A DNA stretch of 64,000 bases from Chinchilla lanigera (taxonomy: Eukaryota; Chordata; Mammalia; Rodentia; Chinchillidae), in assembly GCF_000276665.1 (NCBI RefSeq), contig NW_004955465.1, positions 4,752,181 to 4,816,180 of the forward strand, given 5' to 3'. Below are positions 55,180-64,000 of the stretch, piece by piece (the stretch's first letter is position 1; every line of letters starts with the position of its first letter). A program made the position numbers and the translations under genes. Below the pieces are notes generated by a model, which saw nothing but the letters and a program-made list of their open reading frames with translations, was not told where the DNA came from and searched no databases.

Positions 55180-55420
55180 AGTTTATTAGTACATGTGTAT
55201 GGTATACAATGCTTACATTCCTTGTGGGAAGTTGGTACATAGATGTAATACATCTTAATTCCTTTGTTTTTCCCTTCTTTGTTCTTTCCCTGCTTTCCCT
55301 TCTTTCCCTCCCTCCTCCTTCCACCATCTTTTAATCTCCTTTTTCTTTTGTATATGTTTGTGGTACATGTTTACTTTCCTTGTGTGGAGTTTGTACATGT
55401 ACATAACATGCCAAAAAAGT
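55180..55420 (-). repeat. L1 3'-UTR-like segment with internal duplication
   Basis: Pyrimidine-rich centre (55260-55330) flanked by two related blocks: TACATTCCTTGTGGGAAGTT followed by GGTACATAGATGTAATAC, and TTTACTTTCCTTGTGTGGAG followed by 'tttgtacatgtacataac'. The blocks are about 155 bp apart. The polypyrimidine and 'ttagtacatgtgtatgg' resemble an antisense L1 3' UTR. Confidence 0.45.
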
Positions 55421-55879
55421 TCAACTGAAATATATTTTACAAAAGTGTATTTTTATATATTTCTTTGCCTTGTGTCACTCAGAGCTTATATTTTAATTGT
55501 ATAATTTTTCCTTTTCATTTTATAAAAATAAGTTTTAAGCTATGTAATAAAGCAGAGTTGTATTTTGTCAATGTATAATGCACCGTGATACAATAGTGAC
55601 ATGTAAGGTCATGCACTTACTCACTGACATTTGACTTCTAGTGGAACAAAGGCACTTGAAAATTTGGATAGGAATTTAATTGATACAATAGTACTATGAT
55701 AAACTTTTTTTGAACTTTTATAACTTACTTCCCTTTTGTTAAAATAGTGATCCAAATCTCAGCCAACAAAATATACATTTTCTGGAATCTAGAACTTATA
55801 TTTACATTTTTTATTTTCATTTGGCTGGGAGAGAATTAAAATTTTACTTCTCATAAAAGGTCTGGAAAACTCTTCAGGA
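55421..55879. other. AT-rich DNA, nothing recognised
   Basis: No supported feature. Confidence 0.4.
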
Positions 55880-56020
55880 ATATTGAGCTATTTTACATGA
55901 GGAAATGTAGACATGCTCGGGTCAAGTGATTTACCTTCATCTCAAAACTAATCAATAGCAGAGCAAGAAGAGGGTAGAGTTACAGGCCTGGCTCCGTGTG
56001 CCAAGGCTTATTAACCAAGG
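55880..56020 (-). repeat. MIR SINE, antisense
   Basis: CATGAGGAAATGTAGACATG, GGGTCAAGTGATTTACCTTC, 'atctcaaaactaatcaatagcagagc' and GAGTTACAGGCCTGGCTCCG follow the antisense MIR core. Confidence 0.65.
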
Positions 56021-56870
56021 CAGACTCACGCGTATCTGATACTCAGACCCAGGTACTAAGATCGGGCCACTCACTTCCACCGAGGTGGAAATGTGTGTAC
56101 AAGGCCTGTTAAACATGATATATTCCTAATGTACTGCAATTACCAAAACACCTGTGTCCTAAAAGTCACTGTTCTTGAGGGAAAATGTGTTACTCATTCA
56201 AAAAGTTTGCCTCACGTTTCATTACCTTTACCTGTGTTTATATGATCTACTGTTTCTGTGTTAGGGGAAGTCAGGAGAACTATTTCTTAATTACAGTGAC
56301 TCTGAGGTGAGACAGTGTTGATTTGGGGGTTTTGTTTTTCTTTCTTAGAGTTTTTGCTAGTTTCAGTAGCCTGTTATGAGAAAAATGTGTTCCAACAGAG
56401 TGTTACACAGCTCTAAGAAACCCATATGTCTATGTTGTCAAGGAGTGGAAAACAGCCCCATGCTGAAACAAGGTTCAGCATCCACTGAGAATGTAGCAAT
56501 TTCCTACTTAAGTCCTGTAGTTCAATAACAGACCATAGGCATATGCTGTCCAACAGGTGGAAATCAGCTTGACAGAACCCCAGAGAGGGTAATTCTCTTT
56601 GCATAGTGTGCTCAGCCTCAGGGAAGTGATGGGGGAAGGGGTCCAATATCTGATTGTTTCTGAGGCATAGAAGAGCAACTACAGAATATAAAGAATGTTT
56701 ATTTTATTTTTTAAAATTATTTTTATTCACCTTAAAATAAAAAATGAATATGATGACCTTACAGAGCTGAGAAGAGGTAATTATTTTATTTTAAAGAGTA
56801 TATTAAAAAAAAGGATACAGAATTTCAAAACCAGATGATAGGAAATTAATAATGGTTGTTATATTGCAGG
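56021..56870. other. unique DNA, nothing recognised
   Basis: No supported feature. A 77-codon minus frame at 56413-56646 has no recognisable domain. Confidence 0.4.
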
Positions 56871-57034
56871 GTTTTTTTTTTTTTGTTTCTTTTTTTTGAG
56901 ACAGGGTCTCACTGTGTAGTTCACACTGGCCTGGATTCACTATATAGCCCAGGCTGGCCTTGAACTGATGGTGATACTCCTGCCTCAGCCTCTGGAGTGC
57001 TGGGATTATAGGCCTGCACCACCATGCCTAGTTC
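56871..57034 (-). mobile_element. B1 SINE, near full length
   Basis: T-run, then GAGACAGGGTCTCACTGTGT, AGTTCACACTGGCCTGGATT, TATATAGCCCAGGCTGGCCT, 'tgaactgatggtgatactcc', TGCCTCAGCCTCTGGAGTGC, TGGGATTATAGGCCTGCACC and 'accatgcctag'. The repeated '...gcctgg...gcctgg/ggctgg' middle is the B1 internal duplication. TATATTGCA flanks both sides (about 56860-56868 and 57035-57043). Confidence 0.95.
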
Positions 57035-57174
57035 TATATTGCATATTGTTATTTTCAAAGTAGTTGTTCAAATTACCAGATATAGGCATGCAAACTTGAT
57101 GAAACAATTAGGTGTTAACTGTTTCTTTCAATAAACCAATAGAAATTAGTAGTACCATTATTTTTGTTATCTTA

Positions 57175-57520
57175 TATTTCCCTTCCTTCTTTCTTTTTCT
57201 CCTCCTTTTCCTCATCCCAGTTGTTCTTTTCTTTTGAGCAGTTTCTTTCCCTTTCACTGTATCTATTGTACCTTTTGGATTTTATTTACTCTTTCAGATT
57301 CTTACACTAGGGAGACAATATAATGTTTATACATGAGGGTCTGATTTATTTCACTTATGAGTATGGTCTCTAGTTGCATCCATTTACCTATAAAAGCCTC
57401 GAGTTTATCTTTCTATACAGCTGAGTAATACTCCTTTGTATAGAAATACATCTCTTTTATTCATTCCTCAGGTGATGGGCATTTTACAAGTAAATCTTCT
57501 TGTCGGACGAGGCTAACACA
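57175..57520 (-). repeat. antisense L1 fragment: ORF2 end and 3' UTR
   Basis: Pyrimidine-rich start, TTATTTCACTTATGAGTATG, 'gtctctagttgcatccattta', ACAGCTGAGTAATACTCCTT and 'attcattcctcaggtgatgggcatttt', the antisense of the L1 ORF2 C-terminus. Paralogous to 11375-11740, but extending further into ORF2. Confidence 0.75.
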
Positions 57521-58982
57521 ACATTGTAACTATGTTTTTTCATAGTTTTAACAGTAGTTTTCAAGATTCTATTGTAGTACTTAATGTACCATTTGAAAAA
57601 ACATACCAATAACCCATGTAACCAGATGATTTATCATACATTTAACTACTGAATAACTGTAGTAAGAAATGAGAGCTTATGGCTTGTGAACAAAGTTCCA
57701 AGTTCTTCCTCAGTGGGCTGCAGAATAGAGTTGAGCTTGGGCCCCTGTTTCATCCCTTGTAGCACCTAGCACAGAGACAGGTAGTGCATGCAAATCATAT
57801 AGAAAATATCTAAACATCTACATTATTAGAATGGGAGCACACTCAAAAATAATATAGAATGGTAAATGTCTACCTCCTGGTCACAGCTGGCATAATCCTT
57901 AACTGATTTCTAAACAGGTAGTAAACTTACCTCCAGTCAAGAAACCATATGTGTTCCTCACATAATTACTTAGAAACAGTTAAATTTTGAACCTAAATTT
58001 CTAGATTTCAAAGTCTACCTTTCTTCAACCGTCTCCTCTCAGTCCATTGATTTTTTAATAGATAGTTTGAACAAATACACTAGTTCTCACACTTAAATTC
58101 AGTACTAGCCATGTTCATGTCCTCTATTCTTCATTTAAAAATATTTTCACGATCTTTAAACGTTTTAGGGTTGCAATGATGATGAAAGAATAGTAAAAAA
58201 CTATACTCTTAATAGTGTGCTTAAGTAGGTAATGAGATAAAGTGTTCTTGTATTCTCTCCCAGTCTAATCCCAAAAGGACACCGTATTTTATGCATGTTT
58301 AAATGTTATTCATTCTTATGCTTTGCTTTATACTTTTACTATACCTGTAGGATTCTTTGAAATCCTTTCATGTATACAGTGAATCTTCCAAATTGAATTT
58401 CAGATTATTTATTAAGCATATTGTGTGCAATCCATTCATATTTTGGAGGTTTTTTGAGATACGTTTGTGTTCATATATTTCACACTAATCCATTTAATCC
58501 ATTGTTTTTACAGGCATATGTCATTGTATCATACAAATATAGTCCACGTTAGTAGCTATACCTTACGTGTGATGGTCCGATGCTTTCTCAAGAATATATG
58601 TGGTGATAACAGCTCCTCAGCATCTCCTCACTTATTTGTAATGGCAACTTTCTCAAATGACCTTTTGCACATATGTGTGGTTTTGCTTCTAAGCTTTCTA
58701 TTTTTCCCCAGTGTTCTTTATGCTTTTTGTCAGAGCACCTTAATCATTCCACATTTATTGTAAGTTTTGATATCAGGTGGGACTTTTCCTTTTCTATTCC
58801 TCACTGTTATGGGATCTCTGTTTTCCTGAAGAGAAAGTTCAAAGTCCCCAAGAAGATTTTTTACTTTGAAATTACATTGATTTTACAAATTAACTCAGGC
58901 AAAATGGGCATGCTTACACTGAGTATTCTTAATAGTATATATTTACAAAATATATTTAGTTTTTCTGTAACATTTCTCAGGT
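57521..58982. other. unique DNA, nothing recognised
   Basis: 58240-58980 may continue degraded antisense L1 (CATGTTTAAATGTTATTC, 'tgtcagagcacctta', ATATATTTACAAAATATATT), but not clearly. A possible MIR relic lies at 57890-58030. Confidence 0.35.
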
Positions 58983-59112
58983 AAGGTTTTTGTTTGTTGT
59001 TTGAGACAGAGTTGCACTGTGTAGTCCAGGTTGGCTTTGAATCCACCCTGTAGCCCAAGCTGCCCTCAAATTCACAGTCATTCTCTTGTGTGAGCTTTCC
59101 AATCAGCTAAGG
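58983..59112 (-). mobile_element. B1-like SINE, diverged
   Basis: TTGAGACAGAGTTGCACTGT, GTAGTCCAGGTTGGCTTTGA, 'tgtagcccaagctgccctcaaattcacagtc' and ATTCTCTTGTGTGAGC follow B1 antisense order. The 5' part of the element is degraded. 'gtaaggttt' and 'ctaaggttta' on the flanks may be the target duplication. Confidence 0.75.
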
Positions 59113-60123
59113 TTTAAGATGCTCAGCACAAAGATTTTGTGCATATTTTGTTAAATATGCTCCTTTATCTTTATTTGTATCTTTAATTATTTCTGAAATT
59201 TCAACTCAAATCAAATGATACTTTTGAAAATCATTATATCCACAAACCTTATTAAAGTCATGATACCTAAAATTTGAAGTAATGTCATGAATCTGATTTT
59301 TCAATCCTTGGGATTGGTATCCCTTAGGTGAGAATGTAGGAGTGACAGAAAGACAAAAGATCAGGCAGAGGAAATAGGTGATTGATTACTTAGAAGGCAA
59401 AGGAAGAGAGCAATAGTACATAGCAAGAGGTGAGTGATTCAAAGAAGTGATAACAATGTTAAATATGAGGAAGAAGCTGAACACAATGAGGATCAGTAAT
59501 TTTACGAGGAATATATTTTAAAACACATTGGAAAGTGGATAGGAGATTGGAAAATGGAAATCTGGTGGATGAAAGAGATCTAACTTTCAAATTATTTCTA
59601 TCAAGTTCATTCTATTAATACTGTATACTCTTAGTATCTATTTTCTACCTTGTGTAGTCTTATAAACATTTAACATTCTAAATTATATACTTGCATTGTC
59701 TCTTTTCTTCTTTTAATGGCAGGTTTGTCTAATTAGTTGATCGACGTAAATAAAAATCTATTTACAGAACAAACTTTAGGCTATGTTGATTCCTTCTAAT
59801 GTGTGTTCTCCTTCTGCTTTCATCTTCCATCTGTTTTAGATTTATCCTTCTCTGACTTGTTTTTCTGGTTTGTTACCTTGGAAAATAGACGATTTTTAGC
59901 CTTTATTTTCTCAAGTGACATATCATAAAATTATATGTAGTAATAACTTCTACATCAATTATTATGAATAGTGACCCTAATATTTTCAGAGTGATCTGTT
60001 TATATTATTCAGTTCCAGGTATATTTAAGTTTCTTTTTTGGTTTTATTTTGACCTCTGAATTATGTGGAAATGTAATGGTAAATTTGGGGCCATTTTAAA
60101 AACTTTTTCAGCATTCTTTTCTT
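59113..60123. other. AT-rich DNA, nothing recognised
   Basis: No supported feature. Possibly degraded L1 in part (59580-60060). Confidence 0.4.
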
Positions 60124-60212
60124 TTTTTTTTTTTTTTTTTGGTACTGGGAATCAAGCTCAGGACCTGAGCTTGCCAGGCAGGTGCTTGTGCCACTGACCT
60201 ATATCCATGGCC
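60124..60212 (-). mobile_element. ID SINE in reverse orientation, diverged
   Basis: T-tail, GGTACTGGGAATCAAGCTCA, GGACCTGAGCTTGCCAGGCA, 'ggtgcttgtgccactgacct', ATATCCATGGCC. A small deletion removes the usual CTTGTG part. The flanks CAGCATTCTTTTCTT (60109-60123) and CAGCATTATTTTCTT (60213 on) form a 15-bp duplication with one mismatch. Confidence 0.9.
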
Positions 60213-61084
60213 CAGCATTATTTTCTTGATGTGCTTAATTATATATAATATATAATAAATTATATTAATGTAATATTATATCAATACATAATGCATATAT
60301 ATGTATAGAACCAAAATGCATTATCATGAGTTCTTTGATTTCCAGCTCTGCTGAATTTTGCTCATGGTGATTCATTTTCCTTTTTACTTATGTTTCTGGA
60401 ACTGTGCATTGTGAGTTCATTTTTGGCAGAAGTTTATCTGTGTGAATTCTTGAAACATATGTGTCACTATATTCATTCTGAGTGAACTGGCATTTGCTTT
60501 TGCTAGCCAGTCCACAATTACTACAAATGCTACAGTAGCCCTAAAATTATGTGCCACTTTAAATTTTCCTCTTTCCTTGTTTTAGGTTTCTTTAATCATG
60601 AGGTCAGCATATCTTTCACCTCCAGAAGACTTCCCCAGGCATTCAAATTCTCATCAGACTTTTTTTCATACACCTAGTCCAGGTTGGAACTTGACTTCTT
60701 TTATAGTATCTCTTTTCTGGAAGAATAGTCTAAGGGAATGCTAGAATTATGAACAGAGTATGTCTTCATCTAGTTCTGATTTTCCATCTTGGCAGACCCA
60801 AAGCCTTTGTTTCAAATGCTTATGTAATTATTAAAATCCAAAAGTCTCCACTACTTCCATTGACAAACCCCTTGAGTACAGCAATATAATTATCAATAGA
60901 TCCCTGCTATTGTTTTTAGTTCCTTCAGATTTATGATAAGAAATATATGCTTGATTTTCCTCCCCATTCCTGACACACAGATCTTAAAATCTTTAGCCTT
61001 TCCTAAGTGGTAAGAGTAACAATGATAAAAAGAAGTTCTTTTGTTATTTAGAGCTATCAACAATAACATTTTTTAAAAATATCA
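60213..61084. other. unique DNA, AT-rich tract at 60240-60305
   Basis: A TA-rich imperfect palindromic tract (TATATATAATATATAATAAA region). Otherwise no supported feature. Confidence 0.45.
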
Positions 61085-61520
61085 TCCTCACCCCCACCCC
61101 ATGAAGGGGACTAGTGGTCCAGGGAGTCAGTGGAAAGTTTCCTTGCTCACTGTGGCCAGTTATTTAAGCAATCATATCTGTATAATGAGGTCTCCCATGA
61201 AAACCCCAAAGGATGGAACTGGAAGAGGATCCATGGTGTTGAGCACCTCGAGAACGGTGGGCTCTAGGAGGGAATGGAAGCTCCAAGCATGTTGCCCCGT
61301 GCCTTTCCATATGAGTCTCTTCCTTCTGGATGTCCTGAGCTGTCCTGTCTTTCATAATAAGCAAATACAAGTAAAGACTTTCCCTGAACTCTGTCACCCT
61401 TTCTAACAAATTTGAGCCCAGAATGGGGGTCCTGAGAACTGTGGATTTATAACTAATTGTGGGTACCTTGGATTTTACAGGTTGTGATTGACATAGGAGG
61501 GAGACAGTCTTATAGAATGT
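61085..61520 (+). mobile_element. probable ERV-type LTR remnant
   Basis: TCTCCCATGAAAACCCCAAA, GGATGGAACTGGAAGAGG, TTGAGCACCTCGAGAAC, 'ccgtgcctttccatatgagtctcttcc', TTCATAATAAGCAAATACA (poly(A)-signal region), CTGAACTCTGTCACCC, AGAATGGGGGTCCTGAGAAC and 'ggatttataactaattg' follow the order of an ERVL/ERV1-type LTR I cannot name securely. The 101-codon frame at 61101-61406 lies within it. Confidence 0.5.
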
Positions 61521-61534
61521 AGGCCTTAACCTGC

Positions 61535-61990
61535 TGGATTAGTCAGCTGCCACTAAAACACAATACCCAGTGTTCTGCCACTAGAACACAATACCCAGTA
61601 CCTAAAACTTAAAGGAGGAGAGGGTTATTTGGCTCACGGTTTTGTAATACAATGCATGCAGGATTTCCTCTACTATTGTGTTCTGCCACTAGAACACAAT
61701 ACCCAGTACCTAAAACTTAAAGGAGGAGAGGATTTTTTGGCTCACAGTTTCAAGGGTTCAGTCCATGATGGGCTGGATCCAAGGCAGGACCATCATAGCT
61801 AAGGGTGTTGTGGAACAAAGCTGCTTAGTTCATGGGACCTGGGAAGAAAAACAGGAAAACATTTCCAGAGAAGAAGGGGCTAATGACTAAGCACACTATT
61901 CAAGGTCACTCCTTTATGACCCATCCAGGTCACCTAAACTGCTTCACTGATTGACTAGGCATTTCCTAACCCAATCAAGTTGACATAGCA
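61535..61990 (-). mobile_element. antisense MaLR/ORR1-like LTR with nested duplication
   Basis: Starts TGGATTAGTCAGCTGCCACT, ends CCAATCAAGTTGACATAGCA. Contains TTTGGCTCACAGTTTCAAGG, GGTTCAGTCCATGATGGGC, 'ggtcacctaaactgcttcac' and GGCATTTCCTAACCC. About 110 bp longer than sister copies because the outer segment is partly triplicated (next entry). Confidence 0.75.
61547..61747. repeat. nested tandem duplication with templated filler
   Basis: Unit CTGCCACTARAACACAATAC and CCAG occurs three times (61547-61570, 61575-61598, 61683-61706). Copies two and three share a 69-bp block (61571-61639 and 61679-61747, 66 of 69 identical, first 53 bp perfect). The 36-bp spacer at 61640-61675 is not LTR sequence. 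Its left 19 bp match 62977-62995 directly and its right 19 bp match the complement of 63186-63204. Confidence 0.9.
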
Positions 61991-63204
61991 CTGTAAGCAT
62001 CATACCTGTGGTCCCTTAGCTCTAGATAGACAGTGTCAGTTTGAGTTAAGTTGTACCACACCCAGAAGAATTGTTGTCAGAGAATTGCTCAATGTGGGGA
62101 AAAATCCTCACACATCTGACCACAGAAGTGCTCTGTGTTGAATGTGAGTACATAGAAAAAGCATTTTCTTTTACATTTTTTGAAAAATACATACTTCATT
62201 TTTTCTGTTTTAGGTACAGAAAACAATTGAGGGAATGTACTGACAATTCCTTTATCTGCTTCCCTTACCAATGCACAGCTTGCTATATCATCAACATTAA
62301 CACCACAATGACAGTTATTACCACCAATGAATTCACATTCCTATATCATTATAACACAGAATCTATGGTTTATATTAGCATCAATTGTTGGTGTTACACT
62401 ACTTTACATTTTTAAAGCTCAAATATGCAGAGAAAGAACTGTGTTCTGTAACACCCCATGTACTTACTCATTCTGTAGTTAGCTTTTTCAGCCTCTCTAA
62501 TCTACCATTTCAGAAGTAATGAAAATGGGGCCATGCTATGACTGCATACAGGATGCCTTCAGGACCTGCACTGCTCAACTCATTTCTAGAGACTCATTAG
62601 GAATTAGAAAAGATAGTATGCAAAGAAGAATAAAATAACAGGGAAGGCTGAAATGAAGCAGGAGATAAGAAATGAGAGGGTCCCCTGACCGGATTAGAGA
62701 AGAGGCACCCAACGGGCCAGGGATGCGAAGCTGGCACTCATACACACTCATCAATCTCAGAGACACAGGACTCCACAGGTGAGACTGGGAGTGAATCTCT
62801 ATGGTACCAGATGCCTTTTCTATTTGGCTCAACCTATTCTTGCTGAGCTGCGGGCACAATAGTCATCAGTGAGAGACAAAGAAGAGAAAAATGATCAACT
62901 TCTCATAATGACTGCAGCTTAGGACTGCTACAACTTGTGTATCAAATGTTTAGGTAGAAGGGTTTGAGATCCACTTTTTTGTAATACAATGCATGTAAGG
63001 GAAAATATACAAATGCTGCTTAATTACCCCAACACCTGAAGCTTTTTTTTTTTTTTTACACTTATGGCATTTAGTTTAGAGCTATGTAACATCACTCAAG
63101 GTCAACACCATTAGAAAAGAAGTAATGAGCAGTAGGTTCTTTGACTTAAGGGAAACAGTAGAGAGGTACAGAGGAGGGTAATGATTAGTAGAGGAAATCC
63201 TGCA
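61991..63204. other. unique DNA, nothing recognised
   Basis: No gene supported. A 114-codon plus frame (62071-62415) is Cys/Tyr/Thr-rich with no recognisable domain. Contains both source-like segments for the filler in the LTR at 61.6 kb. A T-run lies at 63042-63057. Confidence 0.4.
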
Positions 63205-63395
63205 GCAGCCTGCCTGAATTCAAATCCTAACTCCTCCACGTACTACCTGTTGATACTGAGTAAGTTCCATCACTTCTGGGTGCCTTAGTTGCCTCATCTG
63301 AACAGTTGCATAAGACTGGATATCTTCTAAAGTTACAATGATTTGATGAATTAGTACCCAACATAAAGTAAGCACTCAGTAAACAATAGGTAAAA
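63205..63395 (+). repeat. MIR SINE
   Basis: Near full length: CTGCCTGAATTCAAATCCTA, ACTCCTCCACGTACTACCTG, 'actgagtaagttccatcac', TTGCCTCATCTGAACAG, 'aaagttacaatgatttgatgaattagtac' and AGTAAGCACTCAGTAAAC. Confidence 0.85.
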
Positions 63396-63666
63396 TTAGT
63401 AATTATTACAGGCAATAAAACCAGAGCCAAGGACTGCTGTGTAAGAGTTTTCTCGTGATGTCACAGACACCAAAGCAAACAGAGACAATGAGAGAACAAT
63501 ACACACCTCCCTTTTGTAGGATTCTGTAATTCATCATCTTCTTGCCCTTTTATCACTTTCTCATTTTAAACCTTTGGAAGTAGGGTTCTTTATTCTTACT
63601 CTCCAATGCTTAACACTGAAGCCAACATGTAACTGGAGCATAGAGTGTTCAGGCATGCATGTGTGC

Positions 63667-63670
<4 letters not shown>

Positions 63671-63712
<42 letters not shown>
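63671..63712. repeat. (GT)n microsatellite with adjacent purine tract
   Basis: About 42 bp of uninterrupted GT, followed by a GGGAGGGAGAGAGGGAAG purine-rich stretch (63726-63758). The Cys/Val-rich frame at 63645-63854 is a by-product. Confidence 0.95.
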
Positions 63713-63716
<4 letters not shown>

Positions 63717-64000
63717 AAGGGATTTGGGGAGGGAGGGAGAGAGGGAAGGAGGGAAAAGATTCAGCCAGGATTTACACCGAACAGTGAGGGAGAATCACTG
63801 CGGAGCTCTACTGTGTCCACACCAGTGGGGTCATGCTGCCTACGAATTGGGTAAAATCCCTTCCTTATGACCTCAGTTTGTTCAGTGGTCTACTTATTTG
63901 ACCTCTACACCCTCTCTATGAGTGCCATTGTGCTGCTGAGGTCTTTTGGCATGAAAATTACTGAAAAAGAGCTAGCTCTTCCCCATGTTGATTTATGACA

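Noticed and set aside
63645..63854. Cys/Val-repeat frame
   Set aside because: Translation of a (GT)n microsatellite.

Overview
The window is nuclear DNA from a placental mammal, and from a rodent in particular. It carries many copies of the tRNA-Ala/BC1-like ID SINE, B1-type (7SL-derived) SINEs and B1+ID composite (B4-like) SINEs. These sit on an older background common to placental mammals: MIR, L2, old L1, MER5A, MER2 and other Tigger remnants, and MaLR-type LTRs. The youngest ID copies have an unusual 3' part (GTACCGGAGAAAAACC before the A-tail) that is not the mouse/rat or common squirrel form. I therefore lean towards a castorimorph (beaver, kangaroo rat or gopher relatives), but the sequence alone does not prove this.

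I find no protein-coding exon, rRNA, functional tRNA or known ncRNA gene that I can support. The long open frames lie in repeats (L1, LTR, MER5A, MER2, simple repeats), in a GC-rich island, or in AT-rich DNA with no recognisable protein. The window reads as a gene desert or a very large intron.

Layout: 0-7 kb is AT-rich unique DNA with a Tigger remnant, one ID and one LTR. 7.3-8.3 kb is a repeat-free block that looks like a distal enhancer. 8.5-23 kb is mixed unique and repeat DNA (MIR, ID, B4-like, antisense L1, three LTRs, a Tigger fragment). 24.0-24.5 kb is a second enhancer-like block with inverted homeodomain-type and SOX-type sites. 27.5-32 kb holds an LTR, a B4-like SINE, an enhancer-like block, MER5A, a POU-type motif block and three ID insertions. 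34.1-36.3 kb is the most striking part: the only CpG island in the window (about 35.02-35.48 kb), flanked on both sides by repeat-free, motif-rich DNA, which suggests a developmental regulatory hub or an unannotated noncoding-RNA promoter. 36.3-64 kb is repeat-rich, with old L1 3' ends, solo LTRs, a MER2 carrying a nested hAT-like insert, and several microsatellites.

The most unusual structural observation is at 61.55-61.75 kb. An old antisense LTR contains a nested tandem duplication. The 36-bp filler between its copies is fully explained by two 19-bp segments, one direct and one inverted, also found 1.3-1.5 kb downstream. This is the pattern of templated-insertion end joining. All statements of conservation are inferred from appearance (absence of repeats, motif density, CpG in an AT-rich setting); no alignment was possible.
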